34,835 bases of DNA from Protofrankia sp. CiT1. GTDB lineage: Bacteria; Actinomycetota; Actinomycetes; Frankiales; Frankiaceae. The DNA lies in contig NZ_CAKJTL010000136.1 of assembly GCF_917627385.1 (NCBI RefSeq), forward strand, positions 47,256 to 82,090. Direction: 5' to 3'. This document shows, one piece after another, positions 24,554 through 33,564 of this stretch. Positions within the stretch are counted from its first letter, which is position 1, and every line of letters starts with the position of its first letter. A program made the translations under genes and the position numbers. Below the pieces are notes generated by a model. That model was not told the origin of the DNA. It saw nothing but the letters and a program-made list of their open reading frames with translations, and did no database searches.

Positions 24554-25615
24554 GTGAGCTACCAGGCCGAGTACATCTGGATCGACGGCACCAGGCCGGA
24601 ACCTCTGATGCGGAGTAAAACCCGCATCGTCGCCGACGGCAAGGAACCGGACATCTGGGGCTTCGACGGCTCGAGCACCAACCAGGCACCCGGATTCAAT
24701 TCGGACTGCGTGCTGCAACCGGTGTTCACCTGTCCGGACCCGCTGCGCGGCAGGGATAACGTTCTGGTGCTGTGCGAGGTCCAGCTGACCGACTTCACTC
24801 CGCATCCGACCAACACCCGCGCCTTCTGCCGACAGGCCGCTGAGAAGTACGCGGACCAGTCCCCCATGTTCGGAATTGAGCAAGAGTACACCTTCTTCCA
24901 GCACGGGCGGCCACTCGGCTGGCCCGCGGTGGGCTTTCCGGCCCCACAGGGCCCCTACTACTGCGGTGTCGGCGGCGAGAAGATGGTCGGCCGTGCCATC
25001 GTCGAGAGGCACACGCAGGCCTGCCTTGACGCGGGCCTGTCCATCGAGGGGACCAACGCCGAGGTCATGATGGCCCAGTGGGAGTTTCAGATCGGGGTGC
25101 TCCCGCCTCCCGCCATCGGTGACCAGCTCTGGATCGGCCGCTGGTTGCTGCACCGGGTGGCCGAGGACTTCGACGTCACCGTCTCGTTCGCGGCGAAGCC
25201 GATCCCCGGCGACTGGAACGGCGCGGGCGCGCACACCAACTTCTCCACCAAGGCCACGATGGAAAGCTGGGAAGCGATCGTCACCGTATGCGAGGCTCTC
25301 GGCACCCGTGTGCTGGAGCATGTCGAGAACTACGGTGACGGGATCGAGAAGCGCCTGACGGGTCAGCATGAGACCGCTCCGCACGACGCGTTCTCCTGGG
25401 GCGCCTCCGACCGCGGCGCGTCGATCCGCATCCCGTGGGCGGTGGAGAAAGCCAAGAAGGGCTGGATCGAGGACCGTCGCCCGAACGCCAACATGGACCC
25501 GTACCTCGTCACCGGTCTGATCGTCGACACCTGTTGCAGCGCGCTGGCCGGCGGGAGGCCCATCTTGGCCATCCCAGGCCAAAAGGAGGCGGCCGAGACC
25601 GCCGTCACGGCCTGA
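24554..25615 (+). CDS. glnII: Glutamine synthetase type II (eukaryote-like)
   Basis: A 353-residue GSII, shorter than GSI and lacking the adenylylation loop. Motifs: AEYIWIDGT (N-terminus), DIWGFDGSSTNQAPG (residues about 33-47), FGIEQEYTFF, GTNAEVMMAQWEFQIG, PGDWNGAGAHTNFSTK and FSWGASDRGASIRIP. GTG 24554 follows GGGGAG with 5-nt spacing. GSII is known from Rhizobiales, streptomycetes and Frankia, and close linkage of GSI and GSII genes is a known Frankia trait. It is heat-labile and nitrogen-starvation induced in studied species; here the GlnR-type array upstream supports such control. It ends convergently against glnE. Confidence 0.97.
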   Translation: MSYQAEYIWIDGTRPEPLMRSKTRIVADGKEPDIWGFDGSSTNQAPGFNSDCVLQPVFTCPDPLRGRDNVLVLCEVQLTDFTPHPTNTRAFCRQAAEKYADQSPMFGIEQEYTFFQHGRPLGWPAVGFPAPQGPYYCGVGGEKMVGRAIVERHTQACLDAGLSIEGTNAEVMMAQWEFQIGVLPPPAIGDQLWIGRWLLHRVAEDFDVTVSFAAKPIPGDWNGAGAHTNFSTKATMESWEAIVTVCEALGTRVLEHVENYGDGIEKRLTGQHETAPHDAFSWGASDRGASIRIPWAVEKAKKGWIEDRRPNANMDPYLVTGLIVDTCCSALAGGRPILAIPGQKEAAETAVTA

Positions 25616-25628
25616 TCGTCACCATCGC

Positions 25629-25686
25629 GGATAGCGGGCTTTCCCGTGCCACACCCATGGCGTCGCACGGGGAAAGCCCACTATCC
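25629..25686. terminator. Long bidirectional hairpin between glnII and glnE
   Basis: Arms at 25629-25649 and 25665-25686 pair over about 21 positions with one mismatch and one extra C (GGATAGCGGGCTTTCCCGTG against GGATAGTGGGCTTTCCCCGTG-type complement), leaving a 15-nt loop. The right arm includes the last two codons of glnE. Each direction has three T or A residues inside the stem but no tail tract. Confidence 0.8.
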
Positions 25687-28600
25687 GACGGACGGCCCAG
25701 CTACCGCTTCGCGGGCGAAAAGAGCCTCGGCCACCGCGCGCGCACGTGCGCTCATCCGCTGGTAGTCGCCGAGCAACGCCTCGCTCTGGTCCGCCGCGTA
25801 GCCGACCGCCCGCGCGACCCTGGCCAGCGCCCGCGGTTCACGCGGCAGCACGTCCCCGGGACGCCCGCGGGCCAGCGTGATCGCGTTGCGGAGCCGGGAC
25901 GCGAAGATCCATGCGTCCGCCAGGGCCGCGGCCTCGGCAGGGTCGAGCAGGCCGGCCGCGGTGGCCGCCCGAAGCCCGGCAAGCGTTGACGTCGTACGCA
26001 ACGCCGCTATCGCCCGGCCGTGACGCAGCTGCAGCACCTGCACCACCCACTCCACATCGGTAAGGCCGCCGGGCCCGAGTTTCAGATGCAGGGAACGATC
26101 AACGCCCCGCGGGATGCGCTCGGCCTCCATCCTGCCTCGCAGCCGGACGACCTCGGCCACCGTGCCAGGGGGCAGAAACGCCGGGTAGCGGATCTCATCC
26201 ACCCAGTCGCGGAACCGGTCGCCCAGTTCCGTGTCGCCGGCGACCGGCCGCGCCCGCAACAGCGCCTGTGCCTCCCAGCCTGCCGACCACCGGCGAAAGT
26301 AGGCCGCGTAACTGGCCGGCGTACGGGTCATCGGGCCCGCGCTGCCCTCCGGGCGCAGCTGCACGTCAAGGATCAGCGGCGGGTCGCCGGCGGGCACGGC
26401 GAGCAGCCGGCGCAGTTCGGCCACGACCGCACCCGCGGCATCGGCCGCTTCGCTGTCGGTGACACCGATCCCAGCACCGGCTGTCGTGCCGTCCGCCCGG
26501 CCATCGATCGGCTCGTGGACGAACACGACATCCGCGTCGCTGCCGTAGGACAGTTCACCACCGCCGAGACGGCCCATGGCCATCACCGCGATCCGTACCG
26601 GCAGCGGCCGGCCGGCCTGTCGCTCGAAGCGCCGTTCCGCCACGAACAGAGCGGCCTCGATGGTCGCGGCCGCCGCGTCCGACAGCGCCCGGCCGACCGC
26701 GGCGGCGTCCAGCAGCCCGAGCACATCCGCGCAGGCAACCCGGACGAGTTCGACCCGACGTACCGCCCGTGCCCGCCCAACCGCCTGCTCCCCGGACGGA
26801 TTGCGGCGGGCAACCGCGATCATTACCTGAACCAGCTGGTCACGGGTGCGGGGACGCAGGTCGTCGATAGTCCGCAGCAGCCGCACCGATTCCGGCGCGC
26901 GCTGCATCAGGTCCGCGGCATAGCTGCTCGTCGCCAGTACGCGGCACAGCCGTTCAGCCGCACCGCTGTCGTCCCGCAGCAGCCGCAGATACCAGGGCGT
27001 GTGGCCCAGCGCATCGCTGACCTGACGGTAGGCGAGCAGACCGGCGTCGGGGTCGGCCGCGTCGGCGAACCAATGCAACATCGCCGGGAGCAGGCGGCGT
27101 TGGATCGTGGCCGTCCGGCTGACACCGTTGGTCAGCGCCTCGATGTGGCGCAGCGCGCGTGCGGTGTCGGCAAACCCCAGCGCCGCCAGCCGATCCCGGG
27201 CCTCCGCGGGCGTGAGCCGGACCTCCTCGACCGACAGCCGTGCCACCGCCGCCAGCAATGGCTGGTAGAAAAGCCGCTCGTGCAGCCGGCGCACGAACCG
27301 GGCGACCCGGGCATGCTCGTTCTGGATCTCCTCCGCGGATGTGAAACCAAGAGATCGGGCCAACCAGCGCAGCTCACCGGGGTCGCGGGGCAGGGTGTGC
27401 ACCCGGCGGAGCCGTTGCAGCTGCAGGCGGTGCTCGGTAGCTCGCAGGAAGCGGTACGCGTTCGCGAGACCGGCCGCGTCCCGGCGGGCCACATAGCCAC
27501 CGCGGGCGAGCGCGTCGAGCGCGGACAGCGTCGAGACCGTCCGCAGCTTGGGGTCGGTCCGGCCGTGGACGAGCTGGAGCAGCTGGACGGCGAACTCGAC
27601 ATCGCGCAGCCCGCCCGGACCGAGTTTGAGGTTACGGTCAGCGTCTCCCGGCGGCAGCGACCGTTCCACCCGCCGCCGCATCGTCTGGACGTCGCTGACG
27701 AACCCCGGCCGCGACGCGGCCGACCAGACCAGCGGCCTGACCGCGGCGCAGAACCGCGCTCCCAGTTCATGGTCGCCCGCGACCGGGCGCGCCTTGAGCA
27801 GCGCCTGGAACTCCCAGGTTCTCGCCCATCGCCGATAGTAGGCGTCGTGGCTGGCCAGCGTACGCACCAGCGGGCCGTCCCGGCCCTCGGGCCGCAGCCC
27901 CACGTCGAGCTGGAACAACATGCCCTCACGGGTGACCGCCCCACACGCACGGACCATCCCCTCCGCGAGACGGGTGGCCACCTCCAGCGCGGCGGCCTCG
28001 TCGGCCCGGTCGTCCTGAGTACCGCCGCCGGACCGTCCAGGTTCCGCTACGAACAGGACGTCGACGTCGCTGACATAGTTCAGCTCCCGGCCACCGCACT
28101 TACCCATACCGATGACGGCGAGACGAACCGGCGCCGCCGCCGGCCGCACCGCCGACCGCGCCACGGCGAGCGCGGTGTCAAGGGCGGCTCCGGCGAGGCC
28201 GGCAAGCTCCGCGGTGGCATCATCAAAGGACACAGCGCCGGTGAGATCACGAGCCGCGAGGACGAACAGAGCACGACGATAGGCAACGCGCAGCGCGTCC
28301 AGAACATCGGTACCGTCCCCGACGGCGCGCGGCTCGGCCTCCTGCGGGTCCGCTCCGACCGCACGCAGCAGGCGCGCACGGGTGACGCGGTCGTTCGGCG
28401 CGGCCCGCAGCACGCCGTCGTCAGCGATCACCCGCCAGTCGGTGGGATGGCGGACCAGATGGTCGCCGAGCGCGGTACTCGCACCGAGCACCGCGACGAG
28501 CCGGCCGCGCAGCCCCGGCTGACCGGCCAACGCCGCGAGCAGCTCACGCCCGGCCGCGGGCGGCGCTGTCGCCACGATCCGTTCCAGCGCCGCGAGCGCC

Positions 28601-28983
28601 AGATCGGGATCAGCCGCCCGCGAGAGCGCCACCAGGACAGGGCTGCGTGAGAGGTCGACGCCTGGCCGGTCGGCAGCGCCGGGCGGCGCCGCGCCGACAG
28701 CGGCGCTGACACCGGTACCACCGCTGACGCCAGTGGCCCCGCTGGGGCTGTCGGTACCGGCGAGCAGCCCGAGCCGCCCCATGCTGGCAACGGATCTGTC
28801 GACATTACTGAAACCCAGCCGAGCCAGCTGCGCCTGGATGGAGCTCCCCCGTGGATGGGTGTGGCTAGAGGCTCCGACAACAGGACTGTCCGGCTCGCGC
28901 AGTCCGAGCGGCGCCTCGCGTCGTTGCCGTCGGTCGACGCCCAAACCAGGGCGCCTCCCTCCGCCGCCTCGCGATCCATCCAC
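25681..28983 (-). CDS. glnE: GlnE, glutamine synthetase adenylyltransferase/adenylyl-removing enzyme
   Basis: A 1100-residue bifunctional nucleotidyltransferase that adds AMP to, and removes it from, the regulatory tyrosine of GSI. It has two repeats of the family: an N-terminal catalytic half with GMGKCGGRELNYVSDVDVLFV (in two parts) and a C-terminal half with AMGRLGGGELSYGSDADVVFV, each holding the paired aspartates, plus two copies of LKLGPGGLRDVEF / LKLGPGGLTDVEW. The GTG at 28983 is the longest start; the conserved region (SSIQAQLARLGFSN) begins near residue 47, so a later start is possible. The first 80 residues include Gly/Val/Ser low-complexity sequence. It lies next to glnA2, as in mycobacteria and streptomycetes, and its target is the GlnA encoded in this window. 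Confidence 0.97.
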   Translation of the reverse strand: MDGSRGGGGRRPGLGVDRRQRREAPLGLREPDSPVVGASSHTHPRGSSIQAQLARLGFSNVDRSVASMGRLGLLAGTDSPSGATGVSGGTGVSAAVGAAPPGAADRPGVDLSRSPVLVALSRAADPDLALAALERIVATAPPAAGRELLAALAGQPGLRGRLVAVLGASTALGDHLVRHPTDWRVIADDGVLRAAPNDRVTRARLLRAVGADPQEAEPRAVGDGTDVLDALRVAYRRALFVLAARDLTGAVSFDDATAELAGLAGAALDTALAVARSAVRPAAAPVRLAVIGMGKCGGRELNYVSDVDVLFVAEPGRSGGGTQDDRADEAAALEVATRLAEGMVRACGAVTREGMLFQLDVGLRPEGRDGPLVRTLASHDAYYRRWARTWEFQALLKARPVAGDHELGARFCAAVRPLVWSAASRPGFVSDVQTMRRRVERSLPPGDADRNLKLGPGGLRDVEFAVQLLQLVHGRTDPKLRTVSTLSALDALARGGYVARRDAAGLANAYRFLRATEHRLQLQRLRRVHTLPRDPGELRWLARSLGFTSAEEIQNEHARVARFVRRLHERLFYQPLLAAVARLSVEEVRLTPAEARDRLAALGFADTARALRHIEALTNGVSRTATIQRRLLPAMLHWFADAADPDAGLLAYRQVSDALGHTPWYLRLLRDDSGAAERLCRVLATSSYAADLMQRAPESVRLLRTIDDLRPRTRDQLVQVMIAVARRNPSGEQAVGRARAVRRVELVRVACADVLGLLDAAAVGRALSDAAAATIEAALFVAERRFERQAGRPLPVRIAVMAMGRLGGGELSYGSDADVVFVHEPIDGRADGTTAGAGIGVTDSEAADAAGAVVAELRRLLAVPAGDPPLILDVQLRPEGSAGPMTRTPASYAAYFRRWSAGWEAQALLRARPVAGDTELGDRFRDWVDEIRYPAFLPPGTVAEVVRLRGRMEAERIPRGVDRSLHLKLGPGGLTDVEWVVQVLQLRHGRAIAALRTTSTLAGLRAATAAGLLDPAEAAALADAWIFASRLRNAITLARGRPGDVLPREPRALARVARAVGYAADQSEALLGDYQRMSARARAVAEALFAREAVAGPSVG

Positions 28984-29037
28984 CCGGACACCGCTCCCTG
29001 ATCGAACGCCCTGCTGCCGGAGCCTCTTAACTGCCGG

Positions 29038-30396
29038 TCACAATATCGGTAGATACCGGTCAATCTCGAAGGGTGTGACCTGCCGGCGGTACTCGGCCCA
29101 TTCGGCACGTTTGTTCCGCAGGAAGAACTCGAAAAGGTCGTCGCCGAGCGTCTCACGAACCAGCGTGGATCTTTCCATGGTGGCAATCGCCTCCGCCAAC
29201 GAACCGGGCAACGCCGTGATACCCCGCTCATGGCGCTGCGACTCGCTGAGCGTCCACACGTCGTCGGCCGCTGGCGGTGGGAGTTCGTAACCCTCCTGGA
29301 TCCCGCGCAGGCCAGCCGCGAGAATCAGCGCGAAGGCGAGATAGGGGTTGCACGCGCTGTCGGGCGAGCGGAACTCGATGCGGGCCGTATTCGGCTTGTT
29401 CGGTTTGTACAACGGCACCCGCACGAGTGCGGACCGGTTGTTGTGTCCCCAGCAGACGTAGGCGGGCGCCTCCAGCACCTCGCCGGCACGCTGGTCACCG
29501 ATGATCCGCTTGTACGAGTTCACCCACTGGTTGGTGACCGCGGTGATCTCGGCGGCGTGCCGGAGGAGGCCGGCGATGAACGCCTGCGCGACCTTGGAGA
29601 GATGGTAGGCATCGGTCGGGTCGTGAAACGCGTTCCGATCACCTTCGAAAAGACTCAGATGGGTGTGCATACCGGACCCGGCCTGATCACTGTAGGGTTT
29701 CGGCATGAAAGTCGCGTAGACGCCCTGCCGGCGAGCTACCTCCTTCACCACCTGGCGAAAAGTCATGATATTGTCAGCGATGGTGAGTGCGTCGGCATAC
29801 CGTAGATCAATTTCCTGCTGGCCGGGCGCGACCTCGTGGTGGCTGAACTCGACCGATATCCCCAGGCGTTCCAAGACCCCGATGACCTGCTGTCGGAATT
29901 CATGGCTGACGTCGTTCGGTGTCAGGTCGAAATATCCGGACTCGTCCACCGGTGATGGTACCGGAGCACCACGTGCCGGCGCCTGCCGCAGTAGGAAGAA
30001 TTCTATCTCGGGATGGGTGTAGAAAGTGAAACCAGCATCCGCCGCGCTGGCCAGTATACGACGCAGAACCCAGCGCGAATCCGCCGGGGACGGCGTACCG
30101 CCGGGCATGACGAGGTTGCAGAACATCCGGGCGGTAGCCGGGTTCTCACCGCGCCAGGGCAGCACCTGGAATGTCGACGGATCCGGTTTCGCGAGCATGT
30201 CGGCTTCGTGTACGCGGGCGAACCCCTCGATCGAGGAACCATCGAAACCGATGCCCTCGGCCAACGCCCCCTCAAGTTCAGCCGGCGCGATCTCGACGGA
30301 CTTCAGCACCCCAAGCACGTCGGTGAACCACAGCCGGACAAACCGGATATCTCGTTCCTCCATCGTACGCAGGACGAACTCCTGCTGCTTGTCCAT
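29038..30396 (-). CDS. glnA2: GlnA2, glutamine synthetase-like protein lacking the adenylylation tyrosine
   Basis: A 452-residue GSI-fold enzyme. Motifs: IGFDGSSIEGFARVHEADM (residues about 49-67), HPEIEFFLLR, VEFSHHEVAPGQQEIDLRY, KPYSDQAGSGMHTHLSL and NRSALVRVP. At the place where GlnA has DLYDLPP it has DDVWTLSE, so there is no tyrosine to adenylylate. The ATG at 30396 is supported by GGAGG just upstream; the longer frame to 30531 is not needed. Related streptomycete enzymes have been reported to act as gamma-glutamylpolyamine synthetases rather than true glutamine synthetases, so the substrate here is open. It lies upstream of glnE on the same strand (55 bp gap) and is divergent from nadE. 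Confidence 0.93.
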   Translation of the reverse strand: MDKQQEFVLRTMEERDIRFVRLWFTDVLGVLKSVEIAPAELEGALAEGIGFDGSSIEGFARVHEADMLAKPDPSTFQVLPWRGENPATARMFCNLVMPGGTPSPADSRWVLRRILASAADAGFTFYTHPEIEFFLLRQAPARGAPVPSPVDESGYFDLTPNDVSHEFRQQVIGVLERLGISVEFSHHEVAPGQQEIDLRYADALTIADNIMTFRQVVKEVARRQGVYATFMPKPYSDQAGSGMHTHLSLFEGDRNAFHDPTDAYHLSKVAQAFIAGLLRHAAEITAVTNQWVNSYKRIIGDQRAGEVLEAPAYVCWGHNNRSALVRVPLYKPNKPNTARIEFRSPDSACNPYLAFALILAAGLRGIQEGYELPPPAADDVWTLSESQRHERGITALPGSLAEAIATMERSTLVRETLGDDLFEFFLRNKRAEWAEYRRQVTPFEIDRYLPIL

Positions 30397-30661
30397 GACC
30401 GCCTCCGCGCTGAGAGTCGGGCTCGCCGTCGCGGGCGGGCGAGGTTCAACCGGGCCGGCGGTAACGCGGTCACGAAGAACCCACCTGATCACAAAACGAT
30501 CTGTCTGGCGGGAGGGATCTCCCCGCATCACCCGAGGCCCGTCAGGTTGCTAACGCCGACCATAGCGACTGACCTGCCCACACGCTCTCATGCAGCCGCC
30601 ACGGCCGCAGCCCTCAGCTCTTCGGCAGCGCGGAAAACATGATCGCGCAACCTTTGGGCTC
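30397..30661. other. Divergent glnA2/nadE intergenic region
   Basis: About 265 bp holding the promoters of glnA2 and nadE. I looked for a GlnR-type array and found none convincing. No RNA gene is seen. Confidence 0.4.
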
Positions 30662-30673
30662 TAGGCTGCACCC
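30662..30673 (+). promoter_or_regulatory. Leaderless -10 box of nadE
   Basis: TAGGCT (30662-30667) lies 6 nt before the nadE ATG at 30674 and there is no ribosome binding site. Confidence 0.5.
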
Positions 30674-32566
30674 ATGGCCCAGTTGCGTGTCGCGCTCGCT
30701 CAGGTCAACACCACAGTAGGAGATCTTGAAGCAAACGCGGACCTGGTGAGCGAATGGGTACGGCTCGCCGCACGCCGCGGGGCTCACCTGGTGGCGTTCC
30801 CCGAGATGACGCTCACCGGGTACCCCGCGGAGGATCTCGTCCTGCGCCGTTCGTTCGCCGCGGCGTCCCGCGACGCCGTTGATCACCTTGCCCGGCGCCT
30901 GGCCGACGAGGGCAGCGGGGAGCGGGCCGTGATCGTGGGCTACCTCGACACCTCCCGCGCTCCCACGCCGCGCCTGGGCCGTCCCGCGGGCGAGCCGCAG
31001 AACGCTGCCGCGGTGTTGTGGCGTGGTGAGGTCGTAGCCCGCTACGCCAAACACCACCTACCGAACTACGGCGTGTTCGACGAGTTCCGCTATTTCGTCC
31101 CCGGTTACGACTTCCCGGTGTTCCGGCTGCATGGCGTGGATGTGGGACTCACCATCTGCGAGGACCTCTGGCAGGACGGCGGACCGGTCGCGGTCGCGCG
31201 GGCCGCCGGGGTGAACCTGCTGGTGTGCGTCAACGGGTCACCGTACGAACGCGGAAAGACGTCCCAACGTGACGAGCTGGCAGCCCGGCGAGCACGTGAG
31301 GCCGGCGCCGCGCTCGTGTACGTCAATCTTGTCGGCGGCCAGGACGAGCTCGTCTTCGACGGTGGTTCGCTCGCGGTCGACGCCGCCGGCCGCCTCCTCG
31401 CCCGCGCCGAACAGTTCACCGAGACGCTGCTGACCGTCGACCTGGACCTGCCGACCGGCGCTGCCGCCCTGGCCGCGGGCAGGGCGGCCGGCGAGGGGAC
31501 CTCGGTGGACGCGGGCGACGGCACCGCGATGACGGTGACCCGGCTGCCGTTGGCGAGCGAACCCGTCCCGGCGTTCGATGCCGAGCCGCCGGTCGTGGCG
31601 CACCGGCTGGACTCCGCGGCCGAACTGTACCGCGCGGTGGTCACCGGCACCCGGGACTACGTCCGCAAGAACGGGTTCACCTCGGTCCTACTCGGCCTGT
31701 CCGGCGGCATCGACTCAGCGCTGGTCGCCGCGATCGCCGTGGACGCTCTCGGCGCCGAGCAGGTGCACACCGTCGCGATGCCGTCGATCCACTCGTCGGC
31801 CGGGTCGGTGGACGACGCGGCCGAACTCGCCAGGCGGACCGGTGTCACACACACCGTGATCCCGATCCAGCCGGTGGTCGACTCCTTCCACCGCGCGCTC
31901 ACCGCCACCGGCGGGCTCGCCGGCCTGGCCGCGGAGAACCTGCAGGCCCGGGTCCGCGGGACGCTGCTGATGGCGCTGTCGAACGCCCACGGCCAGCTGG
32001 TACTCACCACCGGCAACAAGAGCGAACTCGCGACCGGATTCTCCACCCTCTACGGCGACAGCGCGGGCGGCTTCGCCCCGATCAAGGATGTGCCCAAGAC
32101 CCTGGTCTGGGAACTCGCGCGCTGGCGTAACGCGGAAGCCGACCGCCAGGGCGAGACCCCGCCCATCCCCGAAGAGATCATCGTCAAGCCGCCGTCCGCC
32201 GAGCTCGCTCCCAGCCAGCTCGACTCGGACCGGCTGCCGGACTACTCCACCCTGGACGCCGTCCTCGACGACTACGTCGAGCGCGACCAGGGCCGCGCTG
32301 AACTGATCACGGCAGGTCACAGCCCCGAAACCGTGGAACGGGTGATCCGGCTGGTGGACCTCGCCGAGTACAAACGCCGACAGAATCCCCCCGGACCGAA
32401 GGTGACCTCGAAGGCGTTCGGTCGCGACCGCAGGCTACCGATCACCTCCCGCTGGCGGGAACACCCGACCCGACCGTCCACCGTCGAACCACCAACCAGC
32501 GAACCACCAACCAGCGAACCACCGACTACCGAGCCGCCTCCCGCCGAGTCGCTCACCGCCGAATGA
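30674..32566 (+). CDS. nadE: Glutamine-dependent NAD+ synthetase
   Basis: A 630-residue two-domain enzyme that amidates nicotinate adenine dinucleotide with ammonia drawn from glutamine. The N-terminal nitrilase-type glutaminase domain (1-270) shows the catalytic Glu in VAFPEMTLTGYP, Lys in YAKHHLPNYGVFDEFRYF and Cys in LTICEDLWQDGG. The C-terminal synthetase domain has the PP-loop LLGLSGGIDSALVAAIA (about residue 340), MPSIHSSAGSVDDA and TTGNKSELATGFSTLYGD. The last 30 residues form a Pro/Glu/Thr tail from a 15-bp tandem repeat and are unlikely to matter for catalysis. The gene consumes glutamine, fitting its place beside the glutamine synthetase genes, a linkage shared with streptomycetes. 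Confidence 0.97.
   Translation: MAQLRVALAQVNTTVGDLEANADLVSEWVRLAARRGAHLVAFPEMTLTGYPAEDLVLRRSFAAASRDAVDHLARRLADEGSGERAVIVGYLDTSRAPTPRLGRPAGEPQNAAAVLWRGEVVARYAKHHLPNYGVFDEFRYFVPGYDFPVFRLHGVDVGLTICEDLWQDGGPVAVARAAGVNLLVCVNGSPYERGKTSQRDELAARRAREAGAALVYVNLVGGQDELVFDGGSLAVDAAGRLLARAEQFTETLLTVDLDLPTGAAALAAGRAAGEGTSVDAGDGTAMTVTRLPLASEPVPAFDAEPPVVAHRLDSAAELYRAVVTGTRDYVRKNGFTSVLLGLSGGIDSALVAAIAVDALGAEQVHTVAMPSIHSSAGSVDDAAELARRTGVTHTVIPIQPVVDSFHRALTATGGLAGLAAENLQARVRGTLLMALSNAHGQLVLTTGNKSELATGFSTLYGDSAGGFAPIKDVPKTLVWELARWRNAEADRQGETPPIPEEIIVKPPSAELAPSQLDSDRLPDYSTLDAVLDDYVERDQGRAELITAGHSPETVERVIRLVDLAEYKRRQNPPGPKVTSKAFGRDRRLPITSRWREHPTRPSTVEPPTSEPPTSEPPTTEPPPAESLTAE
32486..32545 (+). repeat. 15-bp in-frame tandem repeat at the nadE 3' end
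   Basis: The unit gaaccaccaaccagc occurs twice exactly (32486-32500, 32501-32515) followed by two diverged units (to 32545). It encodes EPPTS/EPPTT repeats. Confidence 0.9.
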
Positions 32567-32638
32567 TCGACCGAGGACCCGGCTGCACCCATCAGCTGGT
32601 TCAGCGTCGCGTGGCTGTCAGGTGAGCGCCCGCCGTTC

Positions 32639-33190
32639 TCAGTCGTCGGCATTCCTGCGGCGCCAGGCCGGCAGCAATCGCCAGAGTCGACCGCCGAGGA
32701 TGAACGCCACGGCGAAGCCGGCGTAGACCAACGGGGTCCACGCTCCCCCGAGTGTGCTGTACCTGCCGTCGACAAAGGTGTACGTGGTCTCCTGGTTCAG
32801 ATACGTGAACCCGTGCCAGTGGAATGTGCCGCTGGCGTGTGGATCGACCGCGCGAATGCCGTCACCAAAGGCAGTCTGCCCGACCGCCACCAGCTTGGTC
32901 ATCAAGAGGACCGCGAGGAGCATGCAGGCGGCTCCGGTCTTCCACTCAGGCCGGGGCTGCCACTCCCCGTATTCGGCGGCCAGGTAGCCCGCCGCGAGCC
33001 GGCGCAGGTTGCCCAGGCGCCGCAGCGCTTCGACAGTGCCGACGTCGTCCGCGGCGGCGCGCAGGTTGGTACGCACCTCTCGGCGCTGAGTGATCCGCGA
33101 TTTCCTCGGCAGATCGGTCAGATAGGTGTCGAGCGTCCACACCGCGCGTTCAATACGCAACCGGTCGGCCCAGGTCAGGCTACGAGTCAT
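32639..33190 (-). CDS. Membrane protein partnered with PadR regulator
   Basis: A 183-residue protein starting 1 nt after the padR stop, so co-transcribed. The N-terminal cytoplasmic part (about 1-80) is helical and charged (RIERAVWTLDTYLTDLPRKS, then RREVRTNLRAAADD and ALRRLGNLRRLAAGYLAAEYG), similar to the HAAS/permease-prefix type domain often encoded after PadR genes. It is followed by a membrane helix (about 86-104, KTGAACMLLAVLLMTKLVA), an external loop of about 45 residues and a second helix (about 153-170, PLVYAGFAVAFILGGRLW). The function is unknown; it may be an anti-regulator or an envelope stress component. Confidence 0.8.
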   Translation of the reverse strand: MTRSLTWADRLRIERAVWTLDTYLTDLPRKSRITQRREVRTNLRAAADDVGTVEALRRLGNLRRLAAGYLAAEYGEWQPRPEWKTGAACMLLAVLLMTKLVAVGQTAFGDGIRAVDPHASGTFHWHGFTYLNQETTYTFVDGRYSTLGGAWTPLVYAGFAVAFILGGRLWRLLPAWRRRNADD

Positions 33191-33191
33191 G

Positions 33192-33557
33192 TCAGACCTC
33201 CTCGGAAGGTGGGGCAGGCTGCGCAGGGATCGGCCGGGACAGCACCGGGTTGACCACGTCGGCGAGCGACAGCCAGTGGACGGTCCCCTGTGCCAGCGCC
33301 GCGTAGCCCGCCTCGGTGGGTCGGTAGTACTTGCGGGCAGGCCCTGAGCGAGAGGTGACCAGCCGGCTGGTCACCCGGCCTTCGCGCTCCAGCCGGGTCA
33401 GCGCCGGATAGACGGTGCCGTCCGAGATGTCGGACAGGCCGATCTCGCGAAGACGTTGCACCAACTGGTACCCATACGACTCGCGTTCGGCGAGCAGGCA
33501 CAGCAGCAGCAGTGACAGCACGCCTTTGAGGAGCTGCGGATCGTGAGCGTTGGGCAT
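33192..33557 (-). CDS. PadR-family transcriptional regulator
   Basis: A 121-residue winged-helix regulator. The N-terminal domain (about 8-90) has the PadR pattern: LLKGVLSLLLLCLLAERESYGYQ (in two parts), then ISDGTVYPALTRLEREGRV, the recognition helix region, and ARKYYRPTEAGYAAL, the wing and following helix. The C-terminal part is short and Pro-rich, as in subfamily 2. The ATG at 33557 has no ribosome binding site but has a promoter at leaderless spacing with an inverted repeat inside it. It probably represses itself and the downstream membrane protein. The ligand is unknown. Confidence 0.93.
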   Translation of the reverse strand: MPNAHDPQLLKGVLSLLLLCLLAERESYGYQLVQRLREIGLSDISDGTVYPALTRLEREGRVTSRLVTSRSGPARKYYRPTEAGYAALAQGTVHWLSLADVVNPVLSRPIPAQPAPPSEEV

Positions 33558-33564
33558 GCAAGTA

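Noticed and set aside
26020-28650. 876-codon plus-strand frame
   Set aside because: Antisense shadow of glnE, rich in His/Arg/Gln as expected for the reverse of a high-GC gene.
32567-32638. Terminator between nadE and the membrane protein gene
   Set aside because: Only a 4-bp stem (GCTG/CAGC) is visible.
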